Source of the DNA: Chengkuizengella sediminis
Lineage (GTDB): Bacteria > Bacillota > Bacilli > Paenibacillales > KCTC-33759
Length of the DNA: 64,000 bases
Direction of reading: 5' to 3'
NCBI RefSeq assembly: GCF_010078385.1
Contig: NZ_SIJC01000009.1
Location: forward strand, 62,001 to 126,000
The notes under the pieces were generated by a model. That model was not told where the DNA came from, made no database searches, and saw nothing but the letters and a program-made list of their open reading frames with translations. Shown here piece after piece: positions 26,778 through 35,803 of this stretch. Numbering within the stretch: position 1 is the stretch's first letter; every line of letters starts with the position of its first letter. The translations under genes were made by a program, and so were the position numbers.

Positions 26778-26793
26778 TGTGACAAACATCATA
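26778..26793. promoter_or_regulatory. possible Fnr/Crp-type box upstream of thiH
   Basis: TGTGA-CAAACA-TCATA matches the TGTGA-N6-TCACA consensus in nine of ten fixed positions. It lies about 90 bases before thiH, inside a small dyad (TGTTTGT/ACAAACA). Control by oxygen is an inference. Confidence 0.35.
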
Positions 26794-26882
26794 GCACAGG
26801 CTCTCCATTTGAAGTAATATTTATCATACTAGTTTAAGTTTATAATGCGTTTTTTTGTACGAAAGTAAAGAGGAGTTGGCTT

Positions 26883-27974
26883 ATGAGTTTTTATGAAACT
26901 TACAAGAAATTAAAAAATAAATCGATTGAAGATATTTTTTCTATTATAACATCAGTGGAAATAAAAAAAGTTTTACAAAAGAATACGTTTAATGAATTTG
27001 ATTTTTTAGTATTATTATCCCCTGCTGCTGTACCTTATTTAGACATCATGGCACAAAAAGCACATGAGAACACTGTTCAACATTTTCATAAAAAAATAGA
27101 GCTTTATGCTCCGATTTATATATCTGATTTTTGTGTTAATCATTGTGAATACTGTAGTTTTAGTATCACTCAAACATTTAAAAGAAAGAAACTGTCATTA
27201 TCTGAAATTCAATTAGAAGCAAATATTTTAAATAAGTTAGGTTTTAAACAACTGCTTATTTTAACCGGGGAATCTAAAACTCATATTCCAATCTCTTTTT
27301 TAAAACAAGTCATTACAATGTTAAAAAATCAATTTGATTCTGTTTCTATAGAAATTCAACCTATGGATACTACAGAGTACGAGGACTTAGTTGCAAGTGG
27401 AACAGATGGAGTTACGGTTTATCAAGAAGTGTATGATGAAGAAATGTATAAAAAAGTTCATGTCAAAGGTCCAAAAAGAAACTATCAATATAGAATCGAT
27501 ACACCAGAAAGAGCATGTAGAGCTGGTATGTCAAAGGTGAATATGGGTGCTTTATTAGGATTAGCAGATTGGAGAAAAGAAGCCTATTATTTAGCGATGC
27601 ATGTAAACTACTTGCAAGAAAAATATCCTAACACACAAATTGGCTTATCTTTTCCTAGAATTAGACCTCATTTAGGAGATTTCGAACCTGTTGTGGATGT
27701 AACCGATCAACATTTAATGCAGATGATGCTGGCTATGCGATTATTTTTACCTGAATGTAATATGAATTTATCAACAAGAGAAAGCCCTACATTGAGAGAC
27801 GAATTACTATCCTATGGTGTTACCAACTTGTCGGCTGCTTCTTGCACTGCAGTAGGAGGATATGCAAATCAATATCAGATGGAAACAGCAAATCATCAGT
27901 TTGATATCTCAGATGAACGAAGTGTGGAAGAGATTGTAACTATAATAAAACAAAAAGGATACCAGCCTGTATAA
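26883..27974 (+). CDS. thiH: 2-iminoacetate synthase ThiH (tyrosine lyase)
   Basis: 363 residues. A radical-SAM enzyme that cleaves tyrosine to dehydroglycine and p-cresol for thiazole formation. The cluster motif is CVNHCEYC. Family segments are present: LLILTGES, IEIQPMDTTEYEDLV, GVTVYQEVYDEEMY, ACRAGMSKVNMGALLGLADWRKEA and LSTRESPTLRDEL. The ribosome site GAGGAG precedes ATG 26883. The usual partners thiG, thiS and thiF are absent. Instead, a second radical-SAM gene follows 13 bases later, so the product may serve another pathway. Aerobic bacilli normally use ThiO. Confidence 0.9.
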   Translation: MSFYETYKKLKNKSIEDIFSIITSVEIKKVLQKNTFNEFDFLVLLSPAAVPYLDIMAQKAHENTVQHFHKKIELYAPIYISDFCVNHCEYCSFSITQTFKRKKLSLSEIQLEANILNKLGFKQLLILTGESKTHIPISFLKQVITMLKNQFDSVSIEIQPMDTTEYEDLVASGTDGVTVYQEVYDEEMYKKVHVKGPKRNYQYRIDTPERACRAGMSKVNMGALLGLADWRKEAYYLAMHVNYLQEKYPNTQIGLSFPRIRPHLGDFEPVVDVTDQHLMQMMLAMRLFLPECNMNLSTRESPTLRDELLSYGVTNLSAASCTAVGGYANQYQMETANHQFDISDERSVEEIVTIIKQKGYQPV

Positions 27975-27987
27975 GGAGGTTTATAAC

Positions 27988-29100
27988 ATGATCAATCGTG
28001 ATTATCATAAAAATCCGTTTATCGTTATTTGGGAATTAACAAGAGCTTGTGGCTTAAAATGTTTGCATTGTCGTGCTGAGGCTCAATATAAACGAGACTC
28101 TAGAGAGCTTTCATTTGAGGAAGGGAAAAAATTAATAGATGAAATTTATGAAATGGACAATCCTTTATTAGTTTTTACTGGTGGAGATCCACTGGAACGA
28201 GACGATGTATATGACATAGCAGAATATGCTATACAAAAAGGTGTAAGAGTTTCAATGACACCTAGTGCAACCCCAAATGTGACAACAGCAGCAATTAAAA
28301 AAGCTAAGGATGTTGGTTTATCACGATGGGCGTTTAGCTTAGATGGTCCCAATGCAAGTATTCATGATCATTTTAGAGGGACGAATGGTTCTTTTGATCT
28401 AACTATGAGAGCAATAGAAACGATTAATGAACTAAAATTACCTCTTCAAATCAATACTGTTGTTTCAAATTATAATTTAGATGTATTAGAAGATATGGCT
28501 CGATTAGTTGAGGAATTAAATTGTGTCTTGTGGAGTGTGTTTTTCTTAGTACCAACAGGTAGAGGAAAGATATCTGATATGATCACACCAGATCAACATG
28601 AAGAGGTTTTCCAATGGTTATATGAATTAAGTACTAAAGCATCTTTTGATATAAAAACAACAGCGGCCCAGCATTATCGCAGAGTTGTTATTCAAAACAA
28701 ACAAAAAGAAAATAATCAAAAGGATACCATCAATTATTCTCAATCTATAAGAAGTGGACTGATAGGCACAATTGATGGTTTAGGACGTGCACCTAAAGGT
28801 GTAAATGACGGTAATGGATTTGTCTTTATATCTCATATCGGTGATGTATTTCCTAGTGGGTTATTACCCGTAAAAGCTGGGAATGTAAGAGAAAGTTCAC
28901 TATCAGAAATTTATCGTGAATCTAAAGTTTTTAAACAATTACGTGATCCTAACCAATATAAAGGAAAGTGTGGGGTCTGTGAATTTAGATTTGTATGTGG
29001 AGGTTCTCGATCTAGAGCTTATGCCATGACTGGAGATTATTTAGAAAGTGAACCTTATTGTACTTATATTCCTAGAAAATATAGTTTAGGTAAACATTGA
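27988..29100 (+). CDS. radical SAM/SPASM protein, TIGR04053-like
   Basis: 370 residues. The N-terminal radical-SAM motif is CGLKCLHC (about residues 17-24), in the WELTRACGLKCLHCRAEA context shared with heme-maturing enzymes such as AhbC/AhbD and NirJ. The C-terminal SPASM-type cluster motif is CGVCEFRFVCGGSRSRAYA plus a final Cys in EPYCTYIP. The sequence fits the TIGR04053 family as I remember it. It probably modifies a tetrapyrrole, peptide or small molecule. It sits 13 bases behind thiH with an AGGAGG site, so the two are co-transcribed. Confidence 0.85.
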   Translation: MINRDYHKNPFIVIWELTRACGLKCLHCRAEAQYKRDSRELSFEEGKKLIDEIYEMDNPLLVFTGGDPLERDDVYDIAEYAIQKGVRVSMTPSATPNVTTAAIKKAKDVGLSRWAFSLDGPNASIHDHFRGTNGSFDLTMRAIETINELKLPLQINTVVSNYNLDVLEDMARLVEELNCVLWSVFFLVPTGRGKISDMITPDQHEEVFQWLYELSTKASFDIKTTAAQHYRRVVIQNKQKENNQKDTINYSQSIRSGLIGTIDGLGRAPKGVNDGNGFVFISHIGDVFPSGLLPVKAGNVRESSLSEIYRESKVFKQLRDPNQYKGKCGVCEFRFVCGGSRSRAYAMTGDYLESEPYCTYIPRKYSLGKH

Positions 29101-29425
29101 TTGATTCATTTTTAAAAAGTTAGTAGTTAAAGCCCTTTTAAGTATATAGTGTTTGTTCATGTATTATGTGACAACTCTGTATATTTGGAAGGTTTTTTTT
29201 ATTTTTCTAATTTTACAGACCTTCAATTTATTTGTTCATATTCAGTTCATATTTATAAATTAAACTATTTTAAGGCTAGTCATTTGTACATAGGCTGGGT
29301 TAGCGTATGATTTAATTAGAATATAAACATGAGGTCTATGGTGAGTTGATAACATTTTTTCATTAAGCAATGGGAGTGGAGAATCATTGCATAATTTTTG
29401 TTTCGCGAAGGGAATGTATAGAAGA
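29101..29425 (+). promoter_or_regulatory. promoter region of the first RND operon
   Basis: This 325-base gap holds no convincing gene. A sigma-A-like promoter is visible at 29284-29311 (TTGTAC, 16-base spacer, TATGAT). A weak GAAGGT/ACCTTC stem lies near 29189-29224. No recognisable operator was found. Confidence 0.5.
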
Positions 29426-30829
29426 ATGAAAAAAAGCATTGGGATTTTGTTAGCATTATTGGTGGTTGCTGGTTGTTCAGCAGGAGGCGCACAAAGTGGC
29501 TCCCCTCAGGAAATGGTGAATATACCTAAAGTAGCTGTTGAGATTGAAACTATCAAAAAAGGGGATATACAAGAAAGTAAAAAATTAATTGGAAATATTG
29601 AGTCTGCATCAGAAATTGAGGTTTTCCCAGACATCACAGGAGAATTAGTTACTCTCCAAGTAGATAATGGAGACCAAGTTGAAGCAGGTCAAGTTATAGC
29701 TGTTTTGGATGGGAAAAATCAAATGGATAGTTTACAGCTTGAACAAAAATCATTTGAAAGTACAAAACAGCAACTGGAAAATGCAAAACTTACTAGAGCG
29801 CAGGCAGCTCAAAGACTACAAGATGCACAAACTAGTGAGGAAGGAATTTCTTCAACTGATTTAGATTTGGAAAATTTAACAATTGCGTTGGAAGATGCAA
29901 AAACAAATCGGGAAAGACTTGAACGTTTATATGAAGAAGGTGCCGTTTCGTTACAGGATCTAGAAAGAGCACAGCAACAAGAAACACAAGCTGAAATTTC
30001 TCTTGAAAAGGCACAGCTAAATACAGGTAGCAATCTTGAACAATTACAATTAGATTTAGAAAAAGCAGAGGTTGGAGTTCAACAGAGCCAAATTTCATTG
30101 GATCAAGCTCAATTAAGATTATCACAAGCTGAGCGAAATGTGAATGATACCACTGTATATGCGCCTATTTCTGGTGTGGTAGAAGGCTTGAATACTGAAG
30201 TAGGAGAGAATGTATCCTCTCAACAACCTTTGTTGACGATCACAAACGTATCTGAATTTATTATTACTACACAGATTACTGCGGAGCAAAAAAAACTAGT
30301 ACCACTAGGAACAGAAGTTGAAGTACATTCATCAATACAAGATGGATATAAAGCAGAAATGATTTATGTAGCACCAACGAGAAATGATATTGGTTTATTT
30401 GATGCGGAGCTTCGTTTTATTGAAACAGACAATCAATTAACTACAGGTGAAGTTGTACAGCTTGTATTCAGTAACACGTTAGTGGAGGATGAAGTGTTAG
30501 TTCCTACTCATGCGATTATCCAAAAAGGGAATGAAGCTTACGTATTTGTAGCTAATGAAGGTAAAGCAGTTAAAAAAGATGTTGAAATTTTAAGTATGCA
30601 ATCAGAATGGACTGCAGTTAAAGGTGATCTTAAGGCTGGAGAAGACCTTATAGTTAATGGACATAAACTAGTATCTGATGGGATGCTTCTATTGTTACCA
30701 GATGAACAACAAACAACAAATAACGATACTCCATCAGAAGAGAAAACTACTGATGAAAAAGTTGATGATGAGATAAATTCTGAGCAAGAAAAATCTGATG
30801 ATAATGCAGCCGCTGGAGGTGGCAATTAA
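29426..30829 (+). CDS. RND efflux adaptor lipoprotein (membrane fusion protein)
   Basis: About 467 residues. A lipoprotein signal peptide with lipobox VVAGC anchors it to the outer face of the membrane. Next come a lipoyl/barrel-sandwich half (IEVFPDITGELVTLQVDNGDQVEAGQ), a long alpha-hairpin coiled coil rich in Gln and Glu, the second lipoyl half (VYAPISGVVEGLNTEVGENV), and beta-barrel and membrane-proximal domains. An acidic hydrophilic tail follows. The hairpin would contact a TolC-type partner, and such a gene is in this operon. I prefer ATG 29426; the frame opens at TTG 29387 behind GTGGAG. Its stop overlaps the start of the pump gene. Confidence 0.9.
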   Translation: MKKSIGILLALLVVAGCSAGGAQSGSPQEMVNIPKVAVEIETIKKGDIQESKKLIGNIESASEIEVFPDITGELVTLQVDNGDQVEAGQVIAVLDGKNQMDSLQLEQKSFESTKQQLENAKLTRAQAAQRLQDAQTSEEGISSTDLDLENLTIALEDAKTNRERLERLYEEGAVSLQDLERAQQQETQAEISLEKAQLNTGSNLEQLQLDLEKAEVGVQQSQISLDQAQLRLSQAERNVNDTTVYAPISGVVEGLNTEVGENVSSQQPLLTITNVSEFIITTQITAEQKKLVPLGTEVEVHSSIQDGYKAEMIYVAPTRNDIGLFDAELRFIETDNQLTTGEVVQLVFSNTLVEDEVLVPTHAIIQKGNEAYVFVANEGKAVKKDVEILSMQSEWTAVKGDLKAGEDLIVNGHKLVSDGMLLLLPDEQQTTNNDTPSEEKTTDEKVDDEINSEQEKSDDNAAAGGGN

Positions 30830-33800
30830 TGCATCTTATAAAAACAGCAGTACAGCGACCAGTTAGTGTCATCATGCTGGTTATCTGCGTATTGATTATT
30901 GGGACGATTTCTTTACGTAATATTCCAATTGATCTTTTTCCAGAAGTTGAAGTGAATGTAGTGACAGTTCAAGCTTCATATAGCGGTGTATCTCCACAAG
31001 AGATGGAGAAACTCGTTACAAGACCATTAGAGGAGCAAATAGCATCACTAAATGGAGTTGAATCTATAAACTCACAGTCAAGTGCAGGATTCTCTTTTAT
31101 TCTTGTTGAGTTTGCTACAAGCATTGATTTTGATCAAGCCGTTACAGATTTACAGGAAAAAATAAATAAAGCGGCTCTACCAGATGATGTAGATACACCT
31201 AATGTTTTGAAATTTGATATTAATAGTCAGCCCATTATTTATTTGGGATTAACGGGTAAGGACACTACTACATTAGAAAGTATTGCCGATGATTTATCTG
31301 CAAATTTTGAGAAACTTGAAGGGGTTGCAGCGGTTGATATTTCAGGTGGGACAGATCGGGAAATTCAAATCACACTTGATCCGATTTTACTTGAACAATA
31401 TAACTTAACTGCAACAGATGTAGTCAATTCGATTAGAAACAAAAACTCGGCTTCAACTGTTGGAGATGTGTTACAAGGTGATACTGAAGTACAAGTTAGA
31501 GTGGATGGAGAATATGACACTTTAGATGAGATTAGAAACACAGCGATTCCGCTTCAAAATGGAACAACGATAACTGTGGAAGATGTAGGTATTTTAGAAG
31601 ATACAATTAGTGATGTACAATCACAATCAAAAATAAATTCTGAACCTGCAGTTATACTATCTATCTCTAAGCAATCTGGAACAAATACAATAGAGATTAG
31701 TGACTTAATTCTTGAGGAAGTAGAGAGCATTCAGAATGATCTTAGTGAAGGTGTAGCATTAGAAGTTGTTTTTGATACTTCTACTTTTATTAGGGATTCC
31801 ATAAGTGGTGTTGTTATAAGTTTATTAGCAGGTGGATTTTTTGCAATCTTAGTATTGCTATTTTTCCTAAGAAGTATTAGAGCAACTGCAGTTATAGCCT
31901 TGTCTATTCCATTTGCGATTATTTCTACGTTTATTTTAGTTGATCGTTTTGATCAAACTTTAAACATCATTACTTTATCTGGATTAGCCTTAGGGATAGG
32001 TATGATGGTAGATAGCTCCATTGTAATATTGGAAAATATCGTCAAGTACAGGCAAAATGGTATGGATCCAAAAGAGGCAGCTATTAAAGGTGGTAGTGAA
32101 TTAATTTCTGCGGTGATCGCATCTACAACTACGACTGTTGTTGTATTTGTACCTATGATGATTATTGACGCTGGCATCCTATCACAAATATTCCTGCCAT
32201 TAGCAATGGTTGTTGCCTTTGCATTACTTGCAGCATTACTTGTTTCACTTACTTTAGTTCCAATGTTAGCAGCGGGTTTTCTTAAAACGAATGCTCATGA
32301 GAAAATAGCAAAAGAAGCGAAATGGTTACAGTTTATAAATCAAATCTATAATAAGCTTCTAAGGTGGAGTTTAAAACGTAGATGGATTGTTGTTCTATGC
32401 ACTTTTTTAATTATAGTCGGTAGTTTGTTTTCAATTGCACTATTGAACATCACTACTTTTCCTTCTTCTGGTCAGAACCAAATTCAACTCTCTACCGAAT
32501 TTGATAACGGCGTAGAATTTTCAGTGGTTCAAGAGTATGGTGATCAAATCGATAAAGTGCTGAGTAAATATGAGGAGAATATTGATATTCAATATACAGA
32601 AATAAGTTCTACGAATATTACTACAATACTTCTTTTAATAGATGAGAGTGAAAGAGAAATAAATAATGAAGATATATCAAAAGCAATACAAGATGATCTA
32701 AATTCATCTATTGTAGGGATTGAAGTGAAGGCTGTACAACAAATGAGCGCTGTTGGTGGATCAGATTCAGATATAAACGTGTCGATATCTGGACCAGAAC
32801 AAGATGTGCTTGAAACATTAACGGATCAAGTTGACCTTTTATTATCAGGGATTCCATCCGTTGAAAATATTGAGGTGCCAGGGTTAAGCGGTCAGCCTCA
32901 GCTTACAATTACAGTGAATGATGAATTAGCTGGGCAGTATAATTTAAGTCAAGGTCAAATTATGGGTCAGTTGAATGAAACATTTAAAGGATCAACGGCT
33001 ACAAAATTCCGTGAAAATGGAGATGAGTTTGATGTTATTGTTCAGTTACCAGAATCAGAAAGAGAAACGATTGAATCCTTAAATGCATTTTTACTGACTA
33101 CACCTACTGGCGGACATGTACCATTGATCTCAGTAGCAACGATTGATCAAACATTAGGACCTGTTTCAATCCAACGTGTAGATCAGAAGCAGGAATATTC
33201 TGTTACAGCTGATATGGTTGAAGGAGCAGATGTACGTGAAGTAACTGAACAAGTAGATCAGGTATTATCTCAAATTCCAGTACCTAAGGGATATGATGTG
33301 ACTACTGGAGGGGTACAAGCAGACTTTAACGAATCTGCAGTTGATTTATTGCTCATATTAGGGCTAGCCATATTCCTAGTTTATACTGTAATGGCTGTAC
33401 AATTTGAATCATTCTCATATCCATTTATCGTCATGTTTTCATTGCCAACAACAATTGTTGGTGTTATATTTGGACTATTAGTAACTGGCACTGAATTAAG
33501 CTTTCCAGCACTTATCGGATTAATTGTTTTAGCTGGGATTGTGGTGAATAATGCCATTGTATTAATTGATTATATTAATCAATTAAAACGAAGTGGTAAA
33601 GAACGGAATGAAGCCATTATTGAAGCAGGTAAAAGTCGTCTGAGACCTATTCTCATGACAAGTTTTACGACCGCATTGGGGATGTTACCTATTGCATTAG
33701 GAATAGGTGAAGGTAGTGAAACACAACAACCGATTGGGGTTGTAGTCATCTTTGGTTTATTAGTCTCAATGGCATTCACTCTGTTATTGATACCGGTTAT

Positions 33801-33900
33801 GTACACAATTATTGATGATTTTAGCAATAAATTTACTAGCATATTTCGTAGAAAAAATAAAAACACAGAACCAAAAGATCCAACAGTAGTTAGCAGTTAA
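30829..33900 (+). CDS. RND (HAE-1/AcrB-type) efflux pump 1
   Basis: 1023 residues. A proton-driven RND transporter: TM1 (RPVSVIMLVICVLIIGTISLRNIPIDLFPE), a porter/docking domain, TM2-6, TM7, a second large loop and TM8-12. The TM4 segment GLALGIGMMVDSSIVILENI keeps one acidic relay residue, as in Bacillus SwrC/YerP. The later ALIGLIVLAGIVVNNAIVLIDYIN is the matching TM10 repeat. Both extracytoplasmic loops are full length. It overlaps the adaptor gene (TAATG-like coupling) and is followed by the TolC-like gene. The substrate is unknown; detergents, lipopeptides or antibiotics are typical. Confidence 0.94.
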   Translation: MHLIKTAVQRPVSVIMLVICVLIIGTISLRNIPIDLFPEVEVNVVTVQASYSGVSPQEMEKLVTRPLEEQIASLNGVESINSQSSAGFSFILVEFATSIDFDQAVTDLQEKINKAALPDDVDTPNVLKFDINSQPIIYLGLTGKDTTTLESIADDLSANFEKLEGVAAVDISGGTDREIQITLDPILLEQYNLTATDVVNSIRNKNSASTVGDVLQGDTEVQVRVDGEYDTLDEIRNTAIPLQNGTTITVEDVGILEDTISDVQSQSKINSEPAVILSISKQSGTNTIEISDLILEEVESIQNDLSEGVALEVVFDTSTFIRDSISGVVISLLAGGFFAILVLLFFLRSIRATAVIALSIPFAIISTFILVDRFDQTLNIITLSGLALGIGMMVDSSIVILENIVKYRQNGMDPKEAAIKGGSELISAVIASTTTTVVVFVPMMIIDAGILSQIFLPLAMVVAFALLAALLVSLTLVPMLAAGFLKTNAHEKIAKEAKWLQFINQIYNKLLRWSLKRRWIVVLCTFLIIVGSLFSIALLNITTFPSSGQNQIQLSTEFDNGVEFSVVQEYGDQIDKVLSKYEENIDIQYTEISSTNITTILLLIDESEREINNEDISKAIQDDLNSSIVGIEVKAVQQMSAVGGSDSDINVSISGPEQDVLETLTDQVDLLLSGIPSVENIEVPGLSGQPQLTITVNDELAGQYNLSQGQIMGQLNETFKGSTATKFRENGDEFDVIVQLPESERETIESLNAFLLTTPTGGHVPLISVATIDQTLGPVSIQRVDQKQEYSVTADMVEGADVREVTEQVDQVLSQIPVPKGYDVTTGGVQADFNESAVDLLLILGLAIFLVYTVMAVQFESFSYPFIVMFSLPTTIVGVIFGLLVTGTELSFPALIGLIVLAGIVVNNAIVLIDYINQLKRSGKERNEAIIEAGKSRLRPILMTSFTTALGMLPIALGIGEGSETQQPIGVVVIFGLLVSMAFTLLLIPVMYTIIDDFSNKFTSIFRRKNKNTEPKDPTVVSS

Positions 33901-33915
33901 GGAGAGGTGAAACCA

Positions 33916-35142
33916 ATGAAAAAAAGAATATTAGTAATATGTTTAGCGTTAGCAATTCCAACAATGACAGTACTTGCAAGTGAAACAGTGAGACTATCTA
34001 TTTCTGAAGCGGTGAATGAGATACTGGAAAAGGACACAAGCCTAGAAAAATTTGATTTAGATGAGGTCAAACTAACTAGTGCAGCAAATGCATTTATGGG
34101 TAGTTTTTCGGATGAGTTGGAAGAATTACAAGAAGTTCAACAGGAATATGCTGAACAATCTACTCAGTGGGGAGTAGAGTATAAAGCTTATTCAATGCTT
34201 TACAATTATTTAAAATTGGAAGAAACAGTGAAGTTGCAAGAAGAAAATTTAGAAATTACTGAAAAAGATGAAAATATTGTAGGCATGAAGTATGATGAAG
34301 GATTAGCTTCAAAACAAGATCTTATTCAAGCCGAGATGAGTGTATCCAATGCTAAACTTTCTTTAGAATCTACTAAACAAAGTTTAAAATCTTTAAAATA
34401 TGAATTGAATCAAATGTTAGATCAGGACTTATTAACTACGTTAAACATCGATGAATTAGGTGATATAACACGTCTTAAGTCTTCAGAATATAACGCTGAA
34501 AAGATAGCGGATGAAATGAAACTTGGACATAAATCTCTTATATTTTATCGCTTTGTAATGGAGACGTATGAAGAAATTATTGAAGAAGCAGAGGACCTTA
34601 CGGGTTATGGTAGTTATGCATTATCAATAAGTAGTGCAGAAGCTGCTAAGACTGAAATAGAAGAACAAATAATGATATTAGAGCCTACCGAAGATCCAGA
34701 CAATCCATCCGATCAAATGAAATTGCTAAGAGGATTATTTGATGAGAAAGAAGCTTTAATAACATATTATGAATCAACAGCAAATAACGACAGAAGAAAA
34801 GCAGAAGATGATATTCCAGAGTATTACGAGCAAGAAAAAGATAAAGCTCAAATAGATCTATTCGATCAAATGGATTTATTAGAATTAAATGCTTATCAAT
34901 TTGCTGATGAGTTTGAAATTTCTCATTTAAAATTAAACACGCTAGAAGATAATGTGAAAAAACAAGAAGAATTATATAAAATGATGCAGGTGCGTTTTGA
35001 TGAAGGCTTTATTACAGCTACAGACTTAGAAAAGAGTCGTGTAGGTGTATTAAATGCTAAGGTAGAATTATTGAATGCAGAAATTGATTATGCATTATTA
35101 AAAGAAGAGTATGAATTATTTAAAGAAGGTTTTTTACCATAA
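33916..35142 (+). CDS. TolC-like outer-membrane efflux protein homologue
   Basis: About 408 residues. The signal peptide is MKKRILVICLALAIPTMTVLA. Two TolC-type helical repeats follow, each with the long coiled-coil signature (KLEETVKLQEENLEITEKDE, then MKYDEGLASKQDLIQAEMSVSNAK, and again KKQEELYKMMQVRFDEGFITATDLEKSRVGVLNAK). In TolC each repeat is interrupted by beta-strands that build an outer-membrane barrel. Here the linkers are short, acidic and helical, with no barrel strands visible. It ends the pump operon (16 bases after the pump). ATG 33916 follows AGGAGAGGTG. It may form a helical conduit through the thick wall. This role is inferred. Confidence 0.85.
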   Translation: MKKRILVICLALAIPTMTVLASETVRLSISEAVNEILEKDTSLEKFDLDEVKLTSAANAFMGSFSDELEELQEVQQEYAEQSTQWGVEYKAYSMLYNYLKLEETVKLQEENLEITEKDENIVGMKYDEGLASKQDLIQAEMSVSNAKLSLESTKQSLKSLKYELNQMLDQDLLTTLNIDELGDITRLKSSEYNAEKIADEMKLGHKSLIFYRFVMETYEEIIEEAEDLTGYGSYALSISSAEAAKTEIEEQIMILEPTEDPDNPSDQMKLLRGLFDEKEALITYYESTANNDRRKAEDDIPEYYEQEKDKAQIDLFDQMDLLELNAYQFADEFEISHLKLNTLEDNVKKQEELYKMMQVRFDEGFITATDLEKSRVGVLNAKVELLNAEIDYALLKEEYELFKEGFLP

Positions 35143-35194
35143 ACAAATAAGATAATTTTTGTCTTAATAACAATAACCTCAGAATTTTATGTAA

Positions 35195-35229
35195 TAGACA
35201 CTGGAGATATCTCCAGTGTCTATTTTTTT
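35195..35229 (+). terminator. terminator of the first RND operon
   Basis: A perfect 26-base palindrome (AGACACTGGAGAT and its complement) followed by T7. Confidence 0.9.
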
Positions 35230-35230
35230 G

Positions 35231-35272
35231 AAACTTAAGAATCTACAAGTTTACTTTTCTAATAACAAAAGC
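35231..35272 (+). repeat. short interspersed repeat, copy A
   Basis: AACTTAAGAATCTACAAGTTT is followed by a TTTCTAA segment and ACAAAAGC. A related copy lies at 49580-49626. Both copies follow an intrinsic terminator directly. Confidence 0.4.
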
Positions 35273-35355
35273 CACCATTAAAATTCGGTAAATGGTAAAG
35301 TGTTTAACGTAGACAGAATAGTAGTTACCCTTCAGAAGTTTGAATTAGCTATGAA

Positions 35356-35552
35356 ATAGAGGGAATTTCTGGTCTTATCTCTTACAACATCAGCTCAAAA
35401 AAATAAATAGCGGGAATACGTGGTCTAATATCGTCCATATTCACATCAAACTGCCATATCTGGGCTTAAAACAGCTATTTAGGACCATAATTTCCCTTTA
35501 TTATATAAAATTCTTTAAGTATGAGGAGAATAAGACCGTTTATTCCCTTTAT
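35356..35552. repeat. cluster of four related 20-base motifs, two direct and two inverted
   Basis: The motif reads roughly AGGGAAT-N4-GGTCTTAT. Copies lie at about 35359-35378 and 35408-35428 in forward orientation, and at about 35481-35501 and 35529-35551 in reverse orientation. The rest of this 660-base gap holds no gene. The layout resembles a miniature inverted-repeat or intergenic repeat element. Confidence 0.55.
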
Positions 35553-35803
35553 TTTTAGATTACTAATACAAAATGAATGTAGAAAGGAATTTGGCTGGAA
35601 AGTGAAACGACTTATATCGGCACTCAATATTTTCGGTTTGTACATTAAAGGATCTTCCGATGATTTATTCAGATGGTTTTCTTAAACATAACTTCCCCAA
35701 TTTATATAAAAATGGGAATTTACATCCTTGACATCTTCCAGACACATAACTTGTATAAGATATTTCTAATATGGACTTGTTTAACAAGGAGGGGAAATTG
35801 GGA

